From an uncultured Draconibacterium sp. (GTDB lineage: Bacteria > Bacteroidota > Bacteroidia > Bacteroidales > Prolixibacteraceae), in NCBI GenBank assembly GCA_947492175.1, contig CANLMQ010000058.1, positions 1 through 15,085 on the forward strand: a stretch of DNA of 15,085 nucleotides. The letters run 5' to 3'. Of this stretch, positions 6,405-12,891 are shown piece by piece. Numbering within the stretch: position 1 is the stretch's first letter; each line of letters starts with the position of its first letter. Position numbers and translations under genes: made by a program. A model generated the notes under the pieces. That model was not told the origin of the DNA and did no database searches. It saw only the letters and a list, made by a program, of their open reading frames with translations.

Positions 6405-7670
6405 TTAGTGCATGTTTTTTATAATTGCATCGGCAAATTCAGAAGTGGTTAACAGTGTTGCTCCTTCCATTTGTGCATGTAAGTCGGATGTTACTTTTCG
6501 TTTGGCAAATACATGCTCCATTGCATCATAAACATGTTCCGCAGCTTCTGACCAGCCCATGTATTCCAGCATCATTACTCCTGATAGAATTAACGATCCG
6601 GGATTCGCTTTACCTGTTCCGGCAATGTTTGGTGCCGTTCCGTGGGTGGCTTCAAAAATGGCATATCCGCTCTGGTAATTGATATTGGCTCCCGGCGAAA
6701 TTCCTATACCTCCAACCATGGCCGCCAGCTGATCTGAAACATAGTCGCCATTCAGGTTCATGGTTGCTATAACCGAGTGGTCCCATGGGTGAAGTAGTGA
6801 TTCCTGTAAAAATGCATCAGTTATACAATCCTTTACAATTACTTTTCCTGCTTTTTTTGCTTCGTTAAGTGCTTTTTCGGCATCCAGTTCACCTTTTTCT
6901 TTTTTTATTTTTTCGAATTCTCGCCAGGTAAATGTTTGTTCCCCAAATTCGTTTTCCGCCAGATCGTAACTCCAGTTTTTAAAGGCACCCTCGGTAAATT
7001 TCATGATGTTGCCTTTGTGTACAATGGTAACAGAAGGCAGATTTCGCTCGATGGCATATTCAATGGATGCCCGTGTTAACCGTTCCGAGCCATCTTTCGA
7101 AATGGGTTTCACTCCAAACGATGATGATTCCGGGAATCGGATTTTATCGACGCCCATTTCATTGATTAGAAAATCGCGGAATTTTTTTGTTTCTTCCTCG
7201 TTAACCATGTATTCAATACCGGCATAAATATCTTCTGTATTTTCGCGGAAGATGTGCATGTCGACCATCGATGGATAACGGATAGGAGAGGGAACACCTT
7301 TAAACCAACGTACCGGACGTACACAAACATACAAATCAAGGGTTTGCCGCAAGGCTACGTTTAACGAACGGATACCTTCTCCAACGGGGGTTTGTAAAGG
7401 TCCTTTTATTCCAAGAAGGTGTTCTTTAAAGGCTTCAATGGTTTCATCGGGAAGATAATTCCCGGTTTCATGAAAGGCTTTTTCGCCTGCAAGTACTTCT
7501 TTCCATATAATTTTTCGGGAATCGCCATACGCTTTTTCAACAGCCGCATCGATAACTCTTTGCGATGGGGCGGTGATATCCTTTCCGATACCATCTCCCT
7601 CTATAAAAGGAACTGTTGGATAGTTTGGAACTACCAATTTCCCATTAACTATTTTGGTCTTATCTGTCAT
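6405..7670 (-). CDS. icd: isocitrate dehydrogenase, E. coli-like type I, atypical cofactor pocket
   Basis: This 421-residue homodimer-type enzyme oxidatively decarboxylates isocitrate to 2-oxoglutarate. Substrate residues are intact: R-S-L-N-V-A-L-R-Q (101-109, with Ser102 equal to E. coli Ser113), R-P-V-R (118-121), F-R-E-N-T-E-D-I-Y-A-G (141-151), V-H-K-G-N (217-221) and N-G-D-Y-V-S-D (307-313). The cofactor loop reads H-G-T-A-P-N-I-A-G-T-G-K-A-N-P (343-357), so the E. coli NADP-specificity residues Lys344, Tyr345 and Val351 are Asn348, Ile349 and Ala355. In V-T-S-D-L-H-A (393-399), Tyr391 and Arg395 are Ser395 and Ala399. Known NAD+-dependent relatives have Asp-Ile and Ala here, so NAD+ or dual use is inferred. 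It lies between a second, unrelated-type isocitrate dehydrogenase gene and gltA. Confidence 0.94.
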   Translation of the reverse strand: MTDKTKIVNGKLVVPNYPTVPFIEGDGIGKDITAPSQRVIDAAVEKAYGDSRKIIWKEVLAGEKAFHETGNYLPDETIEAFKEHLLGIKGPLQTPVGEGIRSLNVALRQTLDLYVCVRPVRWFKGVPSPIRYPSMVDMHIFRENTEDIYAGIEYMVNEEETKKFRDFLINEMGVDKIRFPESSSFGVKPISKDGSERLTRASIEYAIERNLPSVTIVHKGNIMKFTEGAFKNWSYDLAENEFGEQTFTWREFEKIKKEKGELDAEKALNEAKKAGKVIVKDCITDAFLQESLLHPWDHSVIATMNLNGDYVSDQLAAMVGGIGISPGANINYQSGYAIFEATHGTAPNIAGTGKANPGSLILSGVMMLEYMGWSEAAEHVYDAMEHVFAKRKVTSDLHAQMEGATLLTTSEFADAIIKNMH

Positions 7671-7673
7671 ATC

Positions 7674-7892
7674 TTACTTTCTTGCAGATGGCGCAGAATA
7701 CGCCGATTTTTATAAATTATTTACTACTCTTTTTATTGAGTTCGAAATGGTTTCTGAATTGATTCTCGATTTTGACCATTGCTTTTTGTTTCTAATTTAC
7801 ATTATTTTAAGCATACTGGGTTCATGTTATTTAACAATTCTTTCGCAGATAATACTGATAAATCTTGCGTTATTAGCGAAATCTGCGAGAAG
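7674..7892 (-). repeat. intergenic region with degenerate CGCAGATT-type repeats
   Basis: No gene is apparent between the two isocitrate dehydrogenase genes (222 bases). On the minus strand the end near 7841-7888 reads as repeated variants of a core (TTCTCGCAGATTTCGCT, then AACGCAAGATTTATCAG, then ATCTGCGAAAG). The other end near 7680-7710 has ATCGGCGTATTCTGCGCCAT. From memory these resemble a family of intergenic repeats in Bacteroidota and other phyla. A genome-wide count would settle it. An internal promoter was not recognised. Confidence 0.5.
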
Positions 7893-9119
7893 CTAATTCA
7901 GTTTTGCCCGGAGGTTTTCGTTCAAAGCCTCAAGGAATTGCTCTGTGGTTAAATAATGTTCATCTTTTAACTCTTTCCCGTGAATGATTAAAGCCAAATC
8001 TTTGGTCATTTTGCCTGATTCTACGGTTTCAATACAAACTTGTTCCAGGGCATTTGCAAAACCAATCAACTTTTCGTTCTCATCCAGTTTCCCTCTGAAA
8101 GCCAAACCACGTGTCCATGCAAAAATAGAGGCAATAGGATTAGTTGATGTTGGATTTCCTTTTTGATGCTGACGATAGTGACGTGTTACCGTTCCGTGAG
8201 CTGCCTCTGCTTCCATGGTTTTTCCATCTGGTGTTACCAGGGTCGAAGTCATTAGTCCAAGCGAACCAAATCCCTGTGCAACGGTATCACTCTGTACATC
8301 GCCATCGTAGTTTTTACAGGCCCAAACATATCCTCCTTCCCATTTCATGGCAGCAGCAACCATATCGTCTATCAGCCGGTGTTCGTACCAGATTCCTGCT
8401 GCTTCAAATTTCTCTCTGAATTCGTCTTCGTATATTTTTTGAAACAAGTCTTTAAAACGCCCGTCGTAAGCTTTTAGAATGGTATTTTTTGTAGACATAT
8501 ACAAAGGCCATTTTTTGTCGAGTGCCTGGTTCATACACGAACGGGCAAATCCGATAATCGATTCATCCGTATTGTACATGGCCATGGCAATTCCGTTTCC
8601 TTCAAAATCGTATACTTTGTGTTCAACAGGTTCGCCTCCATCCTCAGGAGTAAATGAGATGGTGAGTGTACCTTTTCCCTTTGTCCGGAAGTCGGTTGCA
8701 CGATACTGGTCTCCAAAAGCATGACGCCCAATGCAAATAGGTTGTTTCCAGCCAGGAACCAAACGTGGTATATTCGAAATCAGAATGGGCTCGCGGAAAA
8801 CAGTTCCACCTAAAATATTACGGATGGTTCCGTTAGGCGATTTCCACATGTGCTTTAAATCGAACTCCTCAACACGTGCTTCGTCGGGTGTGATGGTTGC
8901 ACATTTTACTCCCACTCCGTATTTTTTGATGGCATTCGCAGCATCAATGGTGATCTGGTCATCTGTTTTATCACGACTTTCAATCCCTAAATCGTAATAT
9001 TTCAAATCAATATCGAGGTAGGGAAGAATAAGCTTTTGTTTAATAAAATCCCAGATTACTCTTGTCATCTCATCACCGTCGAGTTCTACGACCGGATTTT
9101 GAACTTTTATTTTTTGCAT
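7893..9119 (-). CDS. icd: NADP-dependent isocitrate dehydrogenase, eukaryote-like type II
   Basis: This 408-residue enzyme also converts isocitrate to 2-oxoglutarate but belongs to the subfamily of human IDH1/IDH2. Alignment by eye to human IDH1 is nearly gap-free at the N-terminus. M-W-K-S-P-N-G-T-I-R-N-I-L-G-G-T (91-106) and F-R-E-P (108-111) hold Arg100 and Arg109. I-G-R-H-A-F-G-D-Q-Y-R (130-140) holds Arg132 and Tyr139 at the same positions as human IDH1. S-T-K-N-T-I-L-K (209-216), H-R-L-I-D-D-M-V-A (247-255), N-Y-D-G-D-V-Q-S-D (270-278) and H-G-T-V-T-R-H-Y-R (308-316) complete the active and NADP-binding sites. The Arg-His pair after G-T-V-T is the NADP 2'-phosphate signature. It follows the aconitase gene after a 104-base gap with a hairpin. 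Confidence 0.96.
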   Translation of the reverse strand: MQKIKVQNPVVELDGDEMTRVIWDFIKQKLILPYLDIDLKYYDLGIESRDKTDDQITIDAANAIKKYGVGVKCATITPDEARVEEFDLKHMWKSPNGTIRNILGGTVFREPILISNIPRLVPGWKQPICIGRHAFGDQYRATDFRTKGKGTLTISFTPEDGGEPVEHKVYDFEGNGIAMAMYNTDESIIGFARSCMNQALDKKWPLYMSTKNTILKAYDGRFKDLFQKIYEDEFREKFEAAGIWYEHRLIDDMVAAAMKWEGGYVWACKNYDGDVQSDTVAQGFGSLGLMTSTLVTPDGKTMEAEAAHGTVTRHYRQHQKGNPTSTNPIASIFAWTRGLAFRGKLDENEKLIGFANALEQVCIETVESGKMTKDLALIIHGKELKDEHYLTTEQFLEALNENLRAKLN

Positions 9120-9162
9120 TGTCTTCTTAATTAATTTACTGGATATTTAATTTTTGAACTTC

Positions 9163-9208
9163 TCGCAAAGCCGCAGAGACGCAAAGAAGAACCTTTGCGG
9201 CTTAGCGA
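9163..9208. repeat. imperfect inverted repeat (CGCAAAGCCGC type) between aconitase and IDH genes
   Basis: Bases 9163-9178 pair with 9193-9208 over 16 positions with one mismatch and one G-T pair around a 14-nt loop. The loop repeats ACGCAAAG, so the motif CGCAAAG occurs twice in one arm and loop. It lies 15 bases past the aconitase stop, between two genes transcribed in the same direction. It could stabilise or trim the message, act as a partial terminator, or be a mobile intergenic repeat. No strong T-run follows. Confidence 0.6.
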
Positions 9209-9223
9209 CTTCGCGCGAAATTT

Positions 9224-11485
9224 TTAAGCGTTTTGCTGCTTGATCAGGTTTAAGGCAGAACCTGCTTTAAACCAGTCAATTTGTTGCTCGTTGTACGTGT
9301 GGTTTACTTTGATGGTATCTTTTGAACCATCGGCATGAACCACTTCAACAGTTAACTGTTCGCCCGGTGCAAATTCAACCAGATCAGTAAAGTTGAATGT
9401 ATCGTCTTCCTGAATCAGGTCATAATCATTTTCATTGGCAAAGGTTAATCCCAGCATTCCCTGTTTTTTCAGGTTGGTTTCGTGAATGCGTGCAAACGAT
9501 TTTACGATAACTGCCTTAACTCCCAAATGACGGGGTTCCATGGCAGCATGTTCGCGCGACGAACCTTCTCCGTAGTTCTGATCGCCAATAACAACCGTTG
9601 ATATTCCGGCCGCTTTATACGCACGCTGAACTGCAGGAACGGCATCGTATTCACCGCTTAACTGATTCTTTACTTTATTGGTTTCGCTGTTAAATGCATT
9701 TACTGCACCAATCAGCATATTATTCGAGATATTGTCTAAATGACCACGGAAACGCAACCACGGACCGGCCATTGAAATGTGATCGGTGGTACATTTGCCC
9801 AGTGCTTTTATTAATAGTTTTGCGCCTGTAATGTTTTGTCCGTCCCAGGCTGCAAACGGATAAAGTAGCTGTAAACGTTTTGATTCGGGAGAAACATTCA
9901 CTTCTATGTTTGAACCGTCGTGCGCAGGTGCCTGATAACCCGGATCTTCCACATCAAAACCTTTGGTTGGAAGCTCGTCGCCGGTTGGTAAGTCAAGCGT
10001 AACTTCTTTTCCGTTTTTATTGGTAAGCGTATCTGTTGCCGGATTAAAATCAAGACGTCCGGCAATTGCAAGTGCTGTTACCATTTCAGGAGAGGTAACA
10101 AAAGCGTGCGTATTCGGATTACCATCGGCACGTTTCGAAAAGTTTCGGTTAAACGAGTGTACAATGGTATTTTTTTCCTGTTTTTCAGCACCCGGGCGGG
10201 CCCACTGTCCAATACACGGGCCGCAGGCATTGGCAAATACTTTTCCTCCTATTTTTTCGAATGTATCGATAAAACCATCGCGTTCAATGGTGTAACGTAC
10301 CTGCTCCGATCCGGGCGTTATGGTAAATTCAGCCTTTGTGATCAGTCCTTTTTCTTCAGCCTGTTTGGCAATTGAAGCGGCGCGCGAAATATCTTCGTAC
10401 GACGAGTTGGTACAACTTCCTATTAATCCAACCGATACATCAAGTGGCCAGCCATTATCAACGGCAACAACTTTCATTTTTGAAATTGGAGTGGCACGGT
10501 CGGGAGTAAAAGGCCCGTTTACATGTGGCTCCAGTTCCGAAAGGTTGATTTCAATCAATTCGTCGTAAAATAATTCGGGATTTTGGTACACTTCTGCATC
10601 TGCATCGAGGTAAGATTTTACTTCGTTGGCCAGCTCTGCAACTTCAGCTCTTCCCGTTGCTTTCAGATAGCGCTCCATGCTTTCATCGTAGGCAAAAATA
10701 CTTGTGGTAGCACCTACTTCGGCACCCATATTACAAATGGTTCCTTTACCTGTTGCTGAAAGCGATTTGGCACCTTCGCCAAAATATTCGATAATGGCAC
10801 CTGTTCCACCTTTAACGGTTAGAATTCCTGCCACTTTTAAGATCACATCTTTTGGGGCTGCCCAGCCGCTTAATTTTCCGGTTAGCTTAACGCCAATCAG
10901 CTTGGGCATTTTTAGCTCCCAGGCCATTCCGGCCATTACATCAACGGCATCGGCACCACCAACTCCAATGGCTACCATACCCAAACCTCCGGCATTAACC
11001 GTGTGCGAGTCGGTTCCGATCATCATTCCACCCGGGAATGCATAATTCTCAAGTACAACCTGGTGAATAATACCGGCTCCTGGTTTCCAGAATCCAATTC
11101 CATATTTATTCGAAACCGATTCAAGAAAATCGTAAACTTCTTTATTGGCACTTTTAGCAACGCCCAGGTCAACTTTCCCTTCAACCTCTGCCTGTATCAG
11201 GTGGTCGCAATGAACAGTAGACGGCACTGCAGTACTTTTTTTGCCCGAGTTGATAAATTGCAATAAGGCCATTTGTGCAGTTGCATCTTGCATGGCTACG
11301 CGGTCGGGAGCAAAATCAACATAATCAGCTCCCCGGTTAAATGTTGCTAATTCCTGTGTTTCAAACAAATGTGAATACAATATTTTTTCAGCATACGTCA
11401 TTGGTTTATTCAGGAGGCTTTTGGCCTTTTGAACCCGCTCAGGAAGTTCGGAATAAACTTTTTTTACAAGATTTAAATCAAACAT
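9224..11485 (-). CDS. acnA: aconitate hydratase, mitochondrial-like
   Basis: This enzyme isomerises citrate to isocitrate through a [4Fe-4S] cluster. The start at 11485 gives 753 residues beginning M-F-D-L-N-L-V, matching related proteins; a TTG 57 bases upstream is unlikely. Cluster ligands are Cys358 (G-L-I-G-S-C-T-N-S-S, 353-362), Cys421 and Cys424 (A-N-A-C-G-P-C-I-G-Q-W, 418-428). Other active-site motifs are C-D-H-L (93-96), G-T-D-S-H-T (157-162) and the swivel-domain G-E-G-S-S-R-E-H (639-646) with the catalytic serine. The whole sequence follows mitochondrial ACO2 rather than bacterial AcnA of E. coli or AcnB, as reported for Bacteroides fragilis. It is the first gene of the cluster with a candidate promoter about 110 bases upstream. 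Confidence 0.96.
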   Translation of the reverse strand: MFDLNLVKKVYSELPERVQKAKSLLNKPMTYAEKILYSHLFETQELATFNRGADYVDFAPDRVAMQDATAQMALLQFINSGKKSTAVPSTVHCDHLIQAEVEGKVDLGVAKSANKEVYDFLESVSNKYGIGFWKPGAGIIHQVVLENYAFPGGMMIGTDSHTVNAGGLGMVAIGVGGADAVDVMAGMAWELKMPKLIGVKLTGKLSGWAAPKDVILKVAGILTVKGGTGAIIEYFGEGAKSLSATGKGTICNMGAEVGATTSIFAYDESMERYLKATGRAEVAELANEVKSYLDADAEVYQNPELFYDELIEINLSELEPHVNGPFTPDRATPISKMKVVAVDNGWPLDVSVGLIGSCTNSSYEDISRAASIAKQAEEKGLITKAEFTITPGSEQVRYTIERDGFIDTFEKIGGKVFANACGPCIGQWARPGAEKQEKNTIVHSFNRNFSKRADGNPNTHAFVTSPEMVTALAIAGRLDFNPATDTLTNKNGKEVTLDLPTGDELPTKGFDVEDPGYQAPAHDGSNIEVNVSPESKRLQLLYPFAAWDGQNITGAKLLIKALGKCTTDHISMAGPWLRFRGHLDNISNNMLIGAVNAFNSETNKVKNQLSGEYDAVPAVQRAYKAAGISTVVIGDQNYGEGSSREHAAMEPRHLGVKAVIVKSFARIHETNLKKQGMLGLTFANENDYDLIQEDDTFNFTDLVEFAPGEQLTVEVVHADGSKDTIKVNHTYNEQQIDWFKAGSALNLIKQQNA

Positions 11486-11595
11486 AAGGTATTTAGTTTT
11501 TTTTATAAATGTCTTTGAAACTACTGTCGCATTTTGTAACAATAAATCTCACGAAAAGTTGATTTTTTTAGTAAGAATCTGCGGTTCTTGCAATG

Positions 11596-11626
11596 TAAAT
11601 ATATAGATTTTTGCATATGTTACAAA
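11596..11626 (-). promoter_or_regulatory. candidate promoter of the aconitase-gltA cluster
   Basis: On the minus strand TTTG (11623-11626) is followed after 19 bases by TATATTTA (11596-11603), one base short of the Bacteroidetes -33/-7 pair TTTG and TAnnTTTG. The ATG is about 110 bases downstream, so the leader would be about 100 bases. A 7-bp inverted repeat, GGTTCTT (11583-11589) and AAGAACC (11631-11637), brackets the element and could be an operator. Confidence 0.5.
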
Positions 11627-11639
11627 CTCTAAGAACCTC

Positions 11640-11843
11640 AAATATTTATGTTTTATAATGATTTTCGATTTTTTCTATCTAAAATAGATAAAAAAGAAAG
11701 GGCAGATAAGGAACGAAGGGTCGCAATTAGAGAGTTTGGGAAATCCGTCATTCTATGGCCTCAACTGTTCGCTTGCGAGTAGGCTAATCTTTATACACAA
11801 ATAATTATTATTAACCCGTTATGCGATGTGAGTATATACTTAA
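11640..11843. other. gene-free region, left part of the repeat-rich zone
   Basis: No gene was identified. An AT-rich palindrome (TATCTA 11676-11681, TAGATA 11685-11690, flanked by T- and A-runs) at 11669-11695 could act as a bidirectional terminator-like hairpin. The rest is unrecognised sequence with interrupted frames. Confidence 0.4.
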
Positions 11844-11981
11844 TGACTAACCCTGGCATTTATGCCAGGGAAATACGGGCAATATATAAATTGGGCTTTA
11901 GCCCTTAATGTCAACAAATTGGACTAAAGTCCAGGGAATGCAGGCATTCTAACTCACCGGCATAAATGCCGGAGTTAGTCA
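11844..11981. repeat. REP-like cluster of five hairpins with inverted termini
   Basis: Five short stems follow one another, each with a 2-nt loop: CCCTGGCAT/ATGCCAGGG (11851-11870), GGGCT/AGCCC (11893-11904), TGGACT/AGTCCA (11920-11933), GAATGC/GCATTC (11936-11949), and CCGGCAT/ATGCCGG (11957-11972). The left end TGACTAA (11844-11850) reappears inverted at the right end in GTTAGTCA (11974-11981), and the first and last hairpins share the GGCATTTATGCC core in opposite orientation, so the unit is an imperfect inverted repeat. This is what REP or BIME elements mobilised by Y1 (IS200-like, RAYT) transposases look like. No such transposase lies in the window. Confidence 0.75.
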
Positions 11982-12122
11982 GACACATTGTATTTTTACG
12001 CAACCTGTGCGATGCAGCCCTTCATCTTTGCCGAAACCAGTAGAAGAATTTATCGTTCCATGCACCGCAACACGAAGTTTGTTTGCAGCCAGATTTCCCA
12101 ATCCTCCGCCCGTCTGACTACC
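11979..12122 (-). other. short open frame, possible gene or repeat remnant
   Basis: A 47-codon stretch without stops reads G-S-Q-T-G-G-G-L-G-N-L-A-A-N-K-L near its N-terminal side and ends at a TGA inside the preceding repeat. It has no ATG start and overlaps repeats at both ends. The composition looks protein-like, but I do not recognise it; it may be part of an interspersed repeat rather than a gene. Confidence 0.2.
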
Positions 12123-12190
12123 TTAAGCCGGACAGGCCCGTCTGACTGAAGCAGCCGGACAGGCCCGTCTGTCTGAAGCAGCCGGACAGG
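12109..12190. repeat. three direct repeats of 27-28 bp
   Basis: Units at 12109-12136, 12137-12163 and 12164-12190 all begin CCCGTCTG and end AGCCGGACAGG; the last two differ by one base and the first has a variant middle. A further C and a T-run follow the last copy. The units abut with no spacers, so this is not a CRISPR array. It looks like a small interspersed or slippage-expanded repeat. Confidence 0.8.
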
Positions 12191-12312
12191 CTTTTTTTAA
12201 GGAGGACGAGACAAGAAAACCGTCTGAGATGCAGACACTAATTCTAACCTTGCAACAAGGGGATTCTGGGATTGAATACAAGCTGAGATCTGCCGCTCCC
12301 CGCTGGTGGTAT
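12191..12312. other. gene-free spacer between two repeat arrays
   Basis: Nothing coding was found. Two small stems are visible: GTCTG with CAGAC (near 12222-12236) and CCTTG with CAAGG separated by CAA (near 12248-12260). Neither suggests a specific function. Confidence 0.4.
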
Positions 12313-12605
12313 AACTAAACCTACAAAGCCTTACCTACTGGATTTTACCGCATAACTAAACCTACAAAGGCTTGCCGCCGGGTTTTCGGGCCTTGACTAA
12401 ACCTACAAACGCCTGCCGCGAAGTTTTCGGGTCTTGACTAAACCTACAAACGCCTGCCGCGAAGTTTTCGGGTCTTGACTAAACCTACAAACGCTTGCCG
12501 CGAAGTTTTCGGGTCATGACTAAACCTACAAACGCTTGCCGCGAAGTTTTCGAGCCTTGACTAAACCTACACGCCTCACTTTCGTTTTTTGGCTTGACTA
12601 AATAG
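12313..12605. repeat. 41-bp tandem repeat array, seven units plus a partial one
   Basis: ACTAAACCTACA recurs with its first base at 12314, 12355, 12396, 12437, 12478, 12519 and 12560, exactly 41 bases apart, with a truncated ACTAAA at 12597 after a 37-base last unit. Units three and four are identical; five and six differ from them by a few bases; one, two and seven are the most diverged. Each full middle unit also has GCCGCGAAGTTTTCG. There are no unique spacers, so it is a minisatellite rather than a CRISPR. Divergence rising toward both edges is typical of unequal-exchange expansion. Confidence 0.92.
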
Positions 12606-12753
12606 TTTTACCACAAACACGTTCTTTGCGTCGTTTGTACTGAATTAATTTCGGAATTATGTTTATATTTAAACCACTAAAAACCAAACAGTATGAATTG
12701 CCACCCCACAATAAAGCCCAAACAAGACAACTTAAAGAACCACTGGATGAACT

Positions 12754-12855
12754 ACTTTTTACAAAAAGTTGGGTTCCATACCCGAATTGGGGGTATAACC
12801 TAAGTCGATAATAACGATATAACCCAATGTTTTGGGTTCCACATACGTTAGCAAC
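12754..12855 (+). promoter_or_regulatory. structured leader region upstream of the NACHT gene
   Basis: Three stems precede the gene: ACTTTTT/AAAAAGT (12754-12769), GGTT plus ATACCC with GGGTATAACC (12772-12800), and AACCCAA/TTGGGTT (12821-12838). TTGGGTTCC occurs twice, at 12769-12777 and 12832-12840, and both copies can pair with AACCCAA at 12821-12827, so two folds compete. The segment ends in GTTAGCAAC (12847-12855). It may be a leader that regulates the gene, or the right end of a structured element like the one downstream. No promoter consensus was found. Confidence 0.4.
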
Positions 12856-12891
12856 AAGGGAATTAACAATCAGATACAAAATATAAAGACA

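Noticed and set aside
7654..7896. 80-codon plus-strand ORF in the gap between the IDH genes
   Set aside because: It begins inside the type I icd gene on the other strand and runs through the intergenic repeats; the hydrophobic translation comes from A+T-rich sequence.
9963..10568. Several plus-strand ORFs inside the aconitase gene
   Set aside because: They are antisense shadows of a strongly conserved coding sequence with no independent family signal.
11486..11542. 19-residue N-terminal extension of aconitase from a TTG
   Set aside because: Related aconitases start at the M-F-D-L-like position, and the extension adds unrelated basic sequence.
12313..12605. CRISPR array
   Set aside because: The repeats abut directly with a 41-base period and no unique spacers, and there are no cas genes nearby.
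12598..12879. 93-codon minus-strand ORF opposite the NACHT leader
   Set aside because: It spans the structured leader and the tail of the tandem array, has low-complexity serine runs and no recognisable domain or start context. The hairpins explain the sequence better.
12832..12891. 20-residue N-terminal extension of the NACHT protein from a TTG
   Set aside because: The TTG lies in a perfect hairpin arm and the extension crosses GTTAGCAAC; the ATG at 12892 has an A-rich upstream context and a natural N-terminus.
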